This document shows positions 44,906 through 52,019 of a stretch of DNA of 64,000 nt, one piece after another. Source of the stretch: UBA668 sp041178405. Lineage in GTDB: Bacteria > Actinomycetota > Acidimicrobiia > Acidimicrobiales > Ilumatobacteraceae. Below the pieces are notes generated by a model. That model searched no databases and had not been told where the DNA came from. It saw nothing but the letters and a program-made list of their open reading frames with translations. The translations under genes were made by a program, and so were the position numbers. The stretch covers positions 6,376 to 70,375 of the forward strand of contig JBEGVK010000055.1 of the NCBI GenBank assembly GCA_041178405.1, read 5' to 3'. Each line of letters starts with the position of its first letter. Within the stretch, counting starts at the first letter, position 1.

Positions 44906-45973
44906 TCAGTCGCAGCCCGACAGCGACCGCACCAGGGGATACGGATTGGTCGCAGCGCCGCCAGACGGGTGGATCTCGAGGTGGAGGTGGGGCACCGAGG
45001 CGTTGCCCGTCCGGCCGATGGTGCCGATCGTGGCGCCCGCCGGAACGGTCGTTCCCACCGCGATGCCTGCAGCGATGGCGTCGAGGTGCGCGTAGAACAG
45101 ATAGGTGCCGTCGGCCAGGGAGAGGCGCAGCGCATTGCCAGCGATCGTGCCGGACGACGCAAGGGTGATCCTGGTGATCGTGCCGGCGTACATGGCGTAT
45201 GCGGGCGAGCCCGTCGGGGCGAGGATGTCGACGCCCTCGTGGGTGCGGCCATTCGGACGCGGTGCCCCGAACGTGTCGCTGAAGGTGCAGGTTCGCCGCG
45301 TCGGGAAGACCGGTCCGCTGCCCACTGGGGGCAGGCTGGTGCCGGGTGGCTGTGTGGCGTCGGGGAGCCGTAGTCCGAGGGCGGCGGCGGTTGCGGGACC
45401 GACGACGCCGTCGGCGGTCAGGCCGTGGTCGGCCTGGAATCGACGTACGGCGGCCTCGGTGTAGCGGCCGAAGATGCCGTCGGCGCCGCCGACCAGCTCG
45501 ATCCCGGTGCTCATCAGCGCCTGCTGCACCAGCACCACGATGACGCCGCTCGAGCCACGACGGACGATGGCACCCGTCTCGGGGAGCCGTAGTCCGAGGG
45601 CGGCGGCGGTTGCGGGACCGACGATGCCGTCGGCGGTCAGGCCGTGGTCGGCCTGGAATCGGCGTACGGCGGCCTCGGTGTAGCGGCCGAAGATGCCGTC
45701 GGCGCCGCCGACGAGCTCGATCCCGGTGTTCATCAGCGCCTGCTGCACCAGCACCACGATCGGCGACCGGTCGCCGCGAGCGGCAAGTCGTACAGCGACT
45801 GCGCCAGAGGCTGGCGCCAGGGATGGTGCCAGGGACGGTGCGGAGGCCTCGGCAACGGGCACTGCGCCGTCGCGTGCCGCCGGGATCAGCAGCGACAACG
45901 TGGCGCAGAAGAGCATCAGAAGGGCTCGGGGTGCACGAGCCATGGGATGCCGAGACGGGTGGTGGCGATACAT
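44906..45973 (-). CDS. M23 metallopeptidase with two peptidoglycan-binding domains
   Basis: A 355-residue secreted protein. Residues 15-45 are signal peptide-like. Two peptidoglycan-binding domains lie at about 68-128 and 141-201, nearly identical in sequence (IELVGGADGIFGRYTEAAVR in both). The C-terminal M23 peptidase at about 228-345 has GRTHEGVDILAP (His245, Asp249) and PHLHLEIHP (His329, His331), the LytM zinc set. It acts on cell-wall crosslinks. The ATG 45973 has AAGAGGAG 5 nt upstream. The domain duplication is recent at DNA level (see repeats). It is upstream of, and co-directional with, the LysM gene. Confidence 0.9.
   Translation of the reverse strand: MYRHHPSRHPMARAPRALLMLFCATLSLLIPAARDGAVPVAEASAPSLAPSLAPASGAVAVRLAARGDRSPIVVLVQQALMNTGIELVGGADGIFGRYTEAAVRRFQADHGLTADGIVGPATAAALGLRLPETGAIVRRGSSGVIVVLVQQALMSTGIELVGGADGIFGRYTEAAVRRFQADHGLTADGVVGPATAAALGLRLPDATQPPGTSLPPVGSGPVFPTRRTCTFSDTFGAPRPNGRTHEGVDILAPTGSPAYAMYAGTITRITLASSGTIAGNALRLSLADGTYLFYAHLDAIAAGIAVGTTVPAGATIGTIGRTGNASVPHLHLEIHPSGGAATNPYPLVRSLSGCD
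45360..45541 (-). repeat. 182-bp direct repeat, copy A (second peptidoglycan-binding domain)
   Basis: Matches 45579-45760 at all but 4 positions by eye, at an offset of 219 bp (73 codons), which keeps the frame. Confidence 0.95.
45579..45760 (-). repeat. 182-bp direct repeat, copy B (first peptidoglycan-binding domain)
   Basis: Partner of 45360-45541. The 37-bp spacer encodes the short linker between the two domains and has diverged. Confidence 0.95.
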
Positions 45974-45988
45974 GGGGGCTCCTCTTGT

Positions 45989-46015
45989 GCCCCCACAGTC
46001 GAGGACCGTGAGGGC
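45989..46015 (-). promoter_or_regulatory. 5' leader hairpin next to the M23 gene ribosome site
   Basis: On the minus strand GCCCTCACGGT pairs with ACTGTGGGGGC (11 bp with two G-T pairs), loop CCTCG. It ends 2 nt before the AAGAGGAG ribosome site at 45979-45986. It may set mRNA stability or translation. Confidence 0.45.
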
Positions 46016-46374
46016 AGATCGATTGGCCGCCCGCCGAGGTCACCCTAGAACGCAGCGATGACGAGCAGTCGGCATTCCTGTAACGGTTTCGTAACGCGAG
46101 CGTCGACAGTGCCGAGAGCGGACTGGGTGGAGGGGAGCCTCGGCACGACAGTGAACCAGCCTCGGGAGGACGACCGCCCGGGTCCGGACGTAAGTGACAT
46201 AACGATGATTATGGGCGAAGCGATACCAGACGAGACGGCCGGGTCGGCCGGGTCGGCGTGCCATGTCCCTGAATGGCATGGCCCCGACGTGCCATCTCCT
46301 TGTGTCGCAACGCCTAGCTGAGAAGCCTCAACTGTCGGCGCCCGGCCACCGTCGACATTCTCTGATCGGGCGAC
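46016..46374. other. longest gene-free stretch in the window
   Basis: About 360 bp with no supportable gene. On the minus strand a TAGGGT box at about 46042-46047 could be the M23 promoter. A 17-bp direct repeat core GTAACGGTTTCGTAACG lies at about 46081-46097. An inverted repeat TGCCAT-N8-ATGGCA is at 46259-46278, with another TGCCAT at 46290-46295. A GGCCGGGTC motif is repeated at about 46237-46255. No riboswitch consensus was seen. Confidence 0.5.
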
Positions 46375-46785
46375 TCAGCGCTCGTCGTCAGTGCGCCGAA
46401 GCTCGCGGTCCCGCAGTGGACGCGCTGCCTCGAGAAGCCAGTCGAGCAGGTCGCGAAGCTCGCCGGCGGTCACCGAGCGCGACCCGGCGAGACCGCGGTC
46501 GGCATCGTCGACGGCACAGGCAAGGACGAAGAGCTCGTCATGGAGCGCATCGAGTTCGGCCTTGGTGACGATCAGTTCGTCCTCGCTGAGGCGCAGCTCG
46601 GCGGCCCGCTGACGGCCGACCCAGTGCCACTGGCGACAGGCCTGCGAGCAGTACTGGCGGGGCCGACCGGTCCGCTGAGCCGGCAGCACCCGCCGGCACC
46701 AGGCGCATCGGTCGCGCCGGGGCGAGGGCCGAGATCGCCCTGCGCTGCCGCGTCCACGACCACCGTCATCCGGCTGTTTCGTCAT
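46375..46785 (-). CDS. zinc-finger protein of unknown function
   Basis: A 136-residue protein. Residues 26-52 contain CAWCRRVLPAQRTGRPRQYC followed by SQACRQ, a C-x2-C...C-x3-C type zinc finger of the kind found in CGNR or MYM-like DNA-binding proteins. The N-terminus is basic (Arg/Gly-rich), the C-terminus helical. It may bind DNA. ATG 46785 lies inside the second copy of the 18-bp palindrome, 6 nt after a TAGCGT box, so the mRNA is probably leaderless and its own product might bind this site. That is inference. Confidence 0.6.
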   Translation of the reverse strand: MTKQPDDGGRGRGSAGRSRPSPRRDRCAWCRRVLPAQRTGRPRQYCSQACRQWHWVGRQRAAELRLSEDELIVTKAELDALHDELFVLACAVDDADRGLAGSRSVTAGELRDLLDWLLEAARPLRDRELRRTDDER

Positions 46786-46797
46786 GACGAAACGCTA
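46776..46797. promoter_or_regulatory. perfect palindrome (copy 2) overlapping -10 box and start codon
   Basis: The 18-bp core at 46776-46793 covers the ATG of the zinc-finger gene (first base 46785) and 2 bp of TAGCGT (46792-46797, minus strand), which lies 6 nt before that ATG. A protein bound here would block leaderless initiation. Confidence 0.7.
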
Positions 46798-46892
46798 CTC
46801 AGCGGCGCACTCGCTGATGCGCATCCCCGACTCGTCAGCCGTCGATGCGTCGGTGCCGGACTGCCGTGGTGCTGGCGTCACTCCGGGGTCAC

Positions 46893-47732
46893 TCAACGAT
46901 CGGTCAGCGCCCCGGTCTCCCGCCATGCGGCCTCGATGCGGTCGATTCGCTCGACTGCCGTGCCGCGCAGGCGCTCGGCCACCCCCGCCACCAGCAGGTT
47001 GCCGAGGGCCAGCGTGCCGACATGGCTGTCGAAGGGCCCCGCCCCAGCGGCCGAGACGGTGAGTGCCCGGTGTGCAGTGGCCGCCAGCGGCGACAGTCCG
47101 CTGTCGGTGACGGCGAGCATCCAGGTACCGCGATCGCGAATTCGTCGTGCGGCCTCGACCACCCACCGGTCGTAGCGGCGCAGGTCGATGGCCACCACGG
47201 CATCGTCCGGACCCAGCAGGGCTACCGCCCGCTGCACGGCAACCTCGTTGCCGCTGAGCAGTTCGACCGATGGCCGCAGCGCACCGAGGTCGGCGGCAAT
47301 TTGCTGCGCCACCCCGGTGGACGCGTCGCCGGTGAGCACGCCGACCGCCCGGGCCGACGACAGGCGCTCCACCGCCTCAGCGAGCGACTCGGCCGAGATG
47401 GCGCCCAAGGTCGTTTCCACATTGGCCGCCTCGACATGCGCGTGGCGCCCGATCTGGTCGTCGCCGACCGGCTCGCGGATCCGCTCGGCCGCCGGCCGGA
47501 GCTGACCGGCCAGTTCGAGCTGTACTGCCCTCTGAAGGCCGGTGAATCCGTCAAGGCCGAGCTTGCCGGCAAGCCGCACCACGGTCGCTGCCCCTGCCGA
47601 CGAAGCGGCAGCGAGTTCGGCCACCGTGCCGAACGCAACGAGCTGCGGGGCGGCGAGGACAGCCTCTGCCACACGTCGCTCCGCAGGTGTCAGTGACTCC
47701 CCTGCCTCGGCTATGCGCTCGGCGACCGACAC
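46893..47732 (-). CDS. RpiR/MurR-type transcriptional regulator
   Basis: A 279-residue protein. Residues 1-75 hold the RpiR HTH (SLTPAERRVAEAVLAAPQLVAFGTVAELAAAS), residues 110-250 the SIS (sugar isomerase) domain with AVGVLTGDASTGVAQQIAADLG and LLGPDDAVVAIDLRRYDRW. The effector is probably a phosphorylated sugar or a related metabolite, unknown here. GTG 47732 follows TATGGT by 6 nt. It is divergent from the oxygenase gene. The inverted repeat at 47787 fits an RpiR-type operator. Confidence 0.86.
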   Translation of the reverse strand: MSVAERIAEAGESLTPAERRVAEAVLAAPQLVAFGTVAELAAASSAGAATVVRLAGKLGLDGFTGLQRAVQLELAGQLRPAAERIREPVGDDQIGRHAHVEAANVETTLGAISAESLAEAVERLSSARAVGVLTGDASTGVAQQIAADLGALRPSVELLSGNEVAVQRAVALLGPDDAVVAIDLRRYDRWVVEAARRIRDRGTWMLAVTDSGLSPLAATAHRALTVSAAGAGPFDSHVGTLALGNLLVAGVAERLRGTAVERIDRIEAAWRETGALTDR

Positions 47733-47738
47733 GGGCCG

Positions 47739-47744
47739 ACCATA
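47739..47744 (-). promoter_or_regulatory. -10 box of leaderless promoter, RpiR gene
   Basis: TATGGT on the minus strand, 6 nt before GTG 47732. Confidence 0.5.
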
Positions 47745-47780
47745 CCGCGCCACGACTGGCGCGGATGTTTCGACAACGGA

Positions 47781-47802
47781 TACTCTTGGAACAGGTATTC
47801 CA
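47781..47802 (+). promoter_or_regulatory. oxygenase promoter with RpiR-type operator GGAA-N6-TTCC
   Basis: TACTCT (47781-47786) is a -10 box, and TGGAACAGGTATTCCA (47787-47802) is an inverted repeat just downstream, over the expected start of transcription. GGAA-N6-TTCC is the site reported for the RpiR-family regulator IolR. It lies about 55 bp before ATG 47858. Confidence 0.6.
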
Positions 47803-47857
47803 TTTCTGCTCGTGCCGCCCCGTGGTGCCCGCAGACCCCCCACCCTCGGAGCACGCC

Positions 47858-48832
47858 ATGAGTTCGATCATCCTGCAGGCGTCTCGTCGTCCGCACCTTG
47901 CGCCGCCCACCGTTGATGCCGGCGGATGGTCGCCCGTCTCCCCGCACGACATGCGGCACACCGACGACGACGCCGTCCTCGTCGCCGGTCGCCTCACCCA
48001 GTCCCTGCCGCCTGCGGTCTATGCAGCGCTCGCCGATTTCGCCGAGCGGCCGCACCCTGCTGGGGCACTCCTCGTGCGCAACGTCGGAGTCGGACACATC
48101 CCGGCCACGCCCCCAACGCCCACTTCGCCAACGGGGAAGGACTCGACCAGCGAGTTCGCCCTCCTCACCATTGCGCGCATGATGGGCCATCCTGTCGGCT
48201 ACCTGCCCGAGCATGGCGGCGAGATCGTCCAGAACCTCGTGCCCGTCGCCAGCACGGCCGACCGCCAGGTGAGCACATCGTCCACCTCCGACCTCATGTT
48301 CCACACCGAGGCGGCGTTCCATCCGCATCGGCCGCGCTACCTGCTCCTCGCCTGCCTGCGCGGCGACACCGCCGCTGTCACCACCCTCGCCTCGGTGCGC
48401 GAGGTCCTGCCGCTGCTGCCAGAGGCCGTAGCCGAAGTCCTCTTCGAGGCGCGATACCGCACGGCCGTCGACGAGAGCTACCTGCACGGCCGGAGCAACC
48501 GACTCGGCGATCCGGTCCCCGTGCTCAGCGGTACCTTCGACGAGCCGTCGATGGTGTTCGACGAGGATCTGATGGTCGGCCTCGACCCTGCGGCAGCCGA
48601 CGCCCTGCGCCTGCTCGGCAGTGCAGTACGCGAGCATCACACCGGAGTCGTGCTCGAGGCCGGCGACGTGCTCGTTGTCGACAACGCGCTCGCCGTGCAC
48701 GGACGGTCGCCGTTCGTCGCCCGCTACGACGGTACCGACCGGTGGCTGCAGCGGTCACTGGTCGTCAGCGACCTGGCCGCCTCGGCTGGCGATCGAATCG
48801 GCCGAGTCATCACCACCGTCTTCGGCGACTGA
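47858..48832 (+). CDS. Fe(II)/2-oxoglutarate-dependent oxygenase, TauD/clavaminate-synthase-like
   Basis: A 324-residue enzyme. The facial triad is in FHTEAAF (His149, Glu151 in place of the commoner Asp) and AVHGRSPF (His281), with the 2-oxoglutarate Arg in RWLQRSLV (Arg299). The HxE motif is typical of clavaminate synthase-like enzymes. Substrate is unknown, possibly an amino acid derivative. ATG 47858 has GGAG about 7 nt upstream. The aldolase gene follows after 23 bp, so both are probably controlled by the RpiR protein. Confidence 0.85.
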   Translation: MSSIILQASRRPHLAPPTVDAGGWSPVSPHDMRHTDDDAVLVAGRLTQSLPPAVYAALADFAERPHPAGALLVRNVGVGHIPATPPTPTSPTGKDSTSEFALLTIARMMGHPVGYLPEHGGEIVQNLVPVASTADRQVSTSSTSDLMFHTEAAFHPHRPRYLLLACLRGDTAAVTTLASVREVLPLLPEAVAEVLFEARYRTAVDESYLHGRSNRLGDPVPVLSGTFDEPSMVFDEDLMVGLDPAAADALRLLGSAVREHHTGVVLEAGDVLVVDNALAVHGRSPFVARYDGTDRWLQRSLVVSDLAASAGDRIGRVITTVFGD

Positions 48833-48855
48833 CCGGGCTGCGCGACACTGTCGTC

Positions 48856-49935
48856 GTGACCGACACACTCGCCACCCGCATCTCGACGATGCCCGATGCG
48901 CCGTCGTGCGCCTTTGCGAGCGACAACGCTGCCGGCGCGCACCCTGCCATCCTCGAGGCTGTCATCGAGGCAAATGCCGGTCACGCACTCGCGTACGGAG
49001 CCGATCCCTGGACGGCAGCGCTCGAGGAGCGGATGCGCGATCTCTTCGGCGCGACAGCCAGTTCGTTCGTCGTGTGGAACGGCACCGGTGCGAACGTGAT
49101 GGCGCTCGCCACGATGGTGCGACCTGGCGACGCTGTCGTGTGCACCGACTGGGCGCATATCAATGTCGACGAGACCGGTGCCCCAGAGCGAATCATCGGC
49201 ACCAAGCTGCTGCCGCAGGCGTCGACTCGCGCCAAGCTCGTGCCCGCGCAGCTCGAGGACCTCGCCCATCTGCAGGGAGTCCAGCACCACGCCCAGCCTG
49301 GCGTCGTCTCGATCACCCAGAGCACAGAGCTGGGCACCGTGTACTCGGCCGACGAGGTGGCTGCGCTCTGCGAGACAGCGCATCGAATGGGCATGCACGT
49401 ACACCTCGACGGGGCGCGCCTCGCCAATGCAGCGGCGGCGCTTGGCGGCACACCTGCCGCGCTCCGATCCTTCACCGTCGATGCCGGTGTCGACGTCGTG
49501 AGCTTCGGCGGCACGAAGGCAGGCATTCTCGGCGGCGAGGCCGTCGTCTACCTGCGCCCACAGCTCGCCGAGCGGGCCGCCTACGTGCGCAAGCAGGTCA
49601 ACCAGTTGCCGTCGAAGATGCGATTTGTCTCGGCACAGCTGGTGGCACTGCTCGACGACGACCGGTGGCTCCGGCTCGCCGGCAGCGCCAACGCCATGGC
49701 CCGTCGGCTGTATGACGCCACCCGCGACATCCCTGGCGTGCACTTCGACGAGGAACCCGAGGTGAACAGCGTGTTCCCCTGCCTGCCGCCGGAGGCCATC
49801 GACCCGCTCCGATCGTGGTGCTTCTTCTGGGACTGGGACGTCCGCCGCCATCAGGTGCGCTGGATGACGGCGTGGGACACCACTGCGGCCGACATCGACC
49901 GCTTCGCTGCCGGCGTGCGCCACCTCCTCGCCTGA
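48856..49935 (+). CDS. threonine aldolase family protein (beta-eliminating lyase)
   Basis: A 359-residue PLP enzyme. The start region CAFASDNAAGAHPAILEAV and PLP Lys in VSFGGTKAGILGG are typical of low-specificity L-threonine aldolases. HLDGARLANAAAALGG is another hallmark. It splits threonine or other beta-hydroxy amino acids to glycine and an aldehyde, which would supply glycine and connects loosely to the glycine cleavage genes. GTG 48856 is preferred; a second start at about 48889 is possible. It is the second gene of the oxygenase operon. Confidence 0.87.
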   Translation: MTDTLATRISTMPDAPSCAFASDNAAGAHPAILEAVIEANAGHALAYGADPWTAALEERMRDLFGATASSFVVWNGTGANVMALATMVRPGDAVVCTDWAHINVDETGAPERIIGTKLLPQASTRAKLVPAQLEDLAHLQGVQHHAQPGVVSITQSTELGTVYSADEVAALCETAHRMGMHVHLDGARLANAAAALGGTPAALRSFTVDAGVDVVSFGGTKAGILGGEAVVYLRPQLAERAAYVRKQVNQLPSKMRFVSAQLVALLDDDRWLRLAGSANAMARRLYDATRDIPGVHFDEEPEVNSVFPCLPPEAIDPLRSWCFFWDWDVRRHQVRWMTAWDTTAADIDRFAAGVRHLLA

Positions 49936-49981
49936 CCTACTCGCCGCTGGCGGGCCGGTCCGGGCTCTTCAGTCGATCGAC

Positions 49982-49987
49982 TACCAT
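49982..49987 (+). promoter_or_regulatory. putative -10 box for the whiB-like gene
   Basis: TACCAT lies about 66 bp before the ATG at 50054, giving a leader of about 60 nt. Confidence 0.4.
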
Positions 49988-50053
49988 CCTGTTCGTTGCC
50001 GTGTGCAAGTAGTTGTGCCCGGCGTGGCTGCACGAGTCGAAGGGGCGTGGCGG

Positions 50054-50359
50054 ATGAGCGGGGTCGAGCCGACAACTCGGCGCACGGCGACCGACGACCG
50101 CTGGATGGCACACGCCGACTGCAGGGGTCTCACCCACCTGTTCTTCCCCGATGCTGCAGAGCGTCCGCAGTCAAGGATGCAGCGCGAGGCAATGGCCCGC
50201 GCAGTCTGCAGCGCATGCCCTGTGCTCGACATCTGCCGCGACTTCGCCCGGCAGCACCACGAGTACGGCTTCTGGGGTGGCGAGAGCGAGGACGAGCGCC
50301 ACGGCGCCGGATATCGACTCATTGCGCCGATCGGCGTCCGCGCCCGCGACGTCGGCTGA
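50054..50359 (+). CDS. WhiB-family transcription factor
   Basis: A 101-residue protein with four Cys (Cys23, Cys52, Cys55, Cys61) in HADCRG and VCSACPVLDICRDFA, binding a [4Fe-4S] cluster, followed by the GFWGGESEDER loop that contacts sigma factor and DNA. WhiB proteins are restricted to actinobacteria and sense redox or control development. I chose ATG 50054, which leaves the short family size, over the earlier in-frame start at 50003. Confidence 0.9.
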   Translation: MSGVEPTTRRTATDDRWMAHADCRGLTHLFFPDAAERPQSRMQREAMARAVCSACPVLDICRDFARQHHEYGFWGGESEDERHGAGYRLIAPIGVRARDVG

Positions 50360-50406
50360 GCCGCTCGAGCCGTCACGGTGCCACGCCGTCGCGTGCAGCA
50401 CGGCAA

Positions 50407-50412
50407 TACGAT
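50407..50412 (+). promoter_or_regulatory. -10 box of leaderless promoter, kinase-like gene
   Basis: TACGAT, 6 nt, GTG 50419. Confidence 0.5.
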
Positions 50413-50418
50413 CAGAGT

Positions 50419-51471
50419 GTGGCCGACTCGCCCGAACATCGCCACGCGGTGGCTGCAGCATGGAGCGAGTACGGCGACCGACGCACCATCACGAAGATCG
50501 ACGATGTCAGTGCCGACGTCTCCACCAATCATGTCTTCCGTCTTCACCTCGATGACGGCACGACCACGATCTGCAAGGTGTCGAACTACGGCTCGTACTT
50601 CCTGTTCTACGAGGACCACGACCGCCTTCGACGTTGCGCTGAACTGCTGCACGGCACGCGGTTCGACGGCATGCTCGCCGACATCCGCCTGAAGGACGGC
50701 CGGCTCTTCACCTGGTACGACCAGAGGATGTGGGCTGTGTTCTACGACGACGTGCCACGCCGGCAGACCCTTCCGAAGGTGCTCGGCATCGAGCAGATCC
50801 GCAATCTCGGACGGGAGATGGCCGAGTTCCATCTCGCCTGCACAGCGATCGCACCGGCGATTCCAGCCGGCTCGAAGACCATCAAGAGCGATGCCATCCA
50901 CCTGCTCGAGCTGCTCGAGAGCCCTTTCGCGCCGCGCAACTTCAGCCTCCCGTCAGAGGCGATCGGCCCGCTCTGGCGTCATACGCACCGATTCCTCGAA
51001 CGGCTCATCGAGGTCGGCTACGACGAGTGGACTCGGATACCCGTGCTCATCGACTGGAACCTCGGGAACTTCTCGGTCGATTCACAGCCGGACGGCTCGT
51101 TTCGCCTCTACAGCAGGTGGGACTACGACTGGTTCAGGATCGAACCACGCCTGCTCGACTTCTACTTCCTCTCAAGGGTGTCGTCGAAGACCGGTGATCG
51201 CACCGAGTTCACCTACGGCCCGCACACGCTCGTCGAACCGACATTCCTCGAGTTCCTCAGCGCCTATCGAAGCGTGTTCCCGATGAGCCGCGACGAGGTG
51301 ATGTTCCTTCCCGAGGTGTACCGCTTCTTCGTGCTCAACTACGTGATCCGCGAAGGCGCCGGGTTCTTCCGGCCCGACCTGTGTGCTCGATTCCGCTCGC
51401 AGGTGGTACGCCAGCACCTTCCAGCACTCGACCGACTCGACCTGTCGCCGCTCGAGTCGCTCGCTGGCTGA
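50419..51471 (+). CDS. aminoglycoside-phosphotransferase-fold kinase
   Basis: A 350-residue protein with a kinase-like fold. A likely ATP Lys is Lys53 in TTICKVS. The catalytic loop is IDWNLGNF (211-218), where Asp212 and Asn217 stand in the Brenner-type pattern but the usual leading His is replaced by Ile. WDYDWFRIEPRLLDFYFLSR (234-253) carries the metal Asp. Such proteins phosphorylate antibiotics, choline, sugars or other small molecules; the target is unknown. GTG 50419 is 6 nt after TACGAT. The gene is adjacent to a whiB-like gene and ends immediately beside the convergent PRT gene. Confidence 0.75.
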   Translation: MADSPEHRHAVAAAWSEYGDRRTITKIDDVSADVSTNHVFRLHLDDGTTTICKVSNYGSYFLFYEDHDRLRRCAELLHGTRFDGMLADIRLKDGRLFTWYDQRMWAVFYDDVPRRQTLPKVLGIEQIRNLGREMAEFHLACTAIAPAIPAGSKTIKSDAIHLLELLESPFAPRNFSLPSEAIGPLWRHTHRFLERLIEVGYDEWTRIPVLIDWNLGNFSVDSQPDGSFRLYSRWDYDWFRIEPRLLDFYFLSRVSSKTGDRTEFTYGPHTLVEPTFLEFLSAYRSVFPMSRDEVMFLPEVYRFFVLNYVIREGAGFFRPDLCARFRSQVVRQHLPALDRLDLSPLESLAG

Positions 51472-51963
51472 TCAGGCGTCGCGGACGCTCCACTCGCGTC
51501 GCGCGACCGGGTCCTTGTCGCTCCAGGGGAAGTTGATCCAGAGGTCGGTGCGACGCCACACGTAGTCGCATTTCACGACGGAATGGCTCTTCTCGTACAG
51601 GCATGCAGTGCGCACCTCAGCCACCTTGCCGGCGCAGAACTCCTGCACGCTGCGCAGCGTGTGGCCGGTGTCGGCGACGTCATCGGCAATGAGGATCCGG
51701 GAGTGGGCGAGGTCGACGAAGTCGGGGGCAGGCGGAAGGATCCGCGGCACTTCGAGTCGCTCGTCAACGCCGGTGTAGAACTCGACGTTCATGGTGTACA
51801 CGTTCTTCACGCTGAGGGCGTAGCCGAGGGCGCCGCCGATCAGCAGTCCGCCACGGGCGATCGACAGGATCATGTCGGGCTCGTAGTCGTCGGCCACCAT
51901 CTGCGCCAGTTCACGCGACGCACTGCCGAAGATGTCCCATGTCATGATCTCGCGCTCGCTCAT
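51472..51963 (-). CDS. phosphoribosyltransferase family protein
   Basis: A 163-residue type I PRTase. The PRPP-binding loop is ILIADDVADTGHTL (90-103), preceded by ILSIARGGLLIGGALG. It resembles hypoxanthine or xanthine-guanine PRTases such as those in archaea and actinobacteria, which salvage purine bases; the base cannot be assigned. ATG 51963 is 7 nt after TAGTTT. Its stop directly adjoins that of the kinase gene. Confidence 0.88.
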   Translation of the reverse strand: MSEREIMTWDIFGSASRELAQMVADDYEPDMILSIARGGLLIGGALGYALSVKNVYTMNVEFYTGVDERLEVPRILPPAPDFVDLAHSRILIADDVADTGHTLRSVQEFCAGKVAEVRTACLYEKSHSVVKCDYVWRRTDLWINFPWSDKDPVARREWSVRDA

Positions 51964-51970
51964 CGCGTCG

Positions 51971-51976
51971 AAACTA
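51971..51976 (-). promoter_or_regulatory. -10 box of leaderless promoter, PRTase gene
   Basis: TAGTTT on the minus strand, 7 nt before ATG 51963. Confidence 0.45.
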
Positions 51977-52019
51977 GTGGCTCGGCCGCAGCCGGTCACA
52001 GATGGTCGCACGGTGCGGG

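Noticed and set aside
46058..46321. 87-residue frame in the long gene-free stretch
   Set aside because: No ribosome site, no domain, and composition unlike neighbouring genes; repeats lie across it.
44754..46374. c-di-AMP (ydaO) riboswitch before the cell-wall hydrolase genes
   Set aside because: I searched both gaps for the conserved core sequences and did not find them.
43508..46793. parS site of ParB
   Set aside because: parS is GTTTCACGTGAAAC; the palindrome here differs at the centre and length, and no parAB genes are near.
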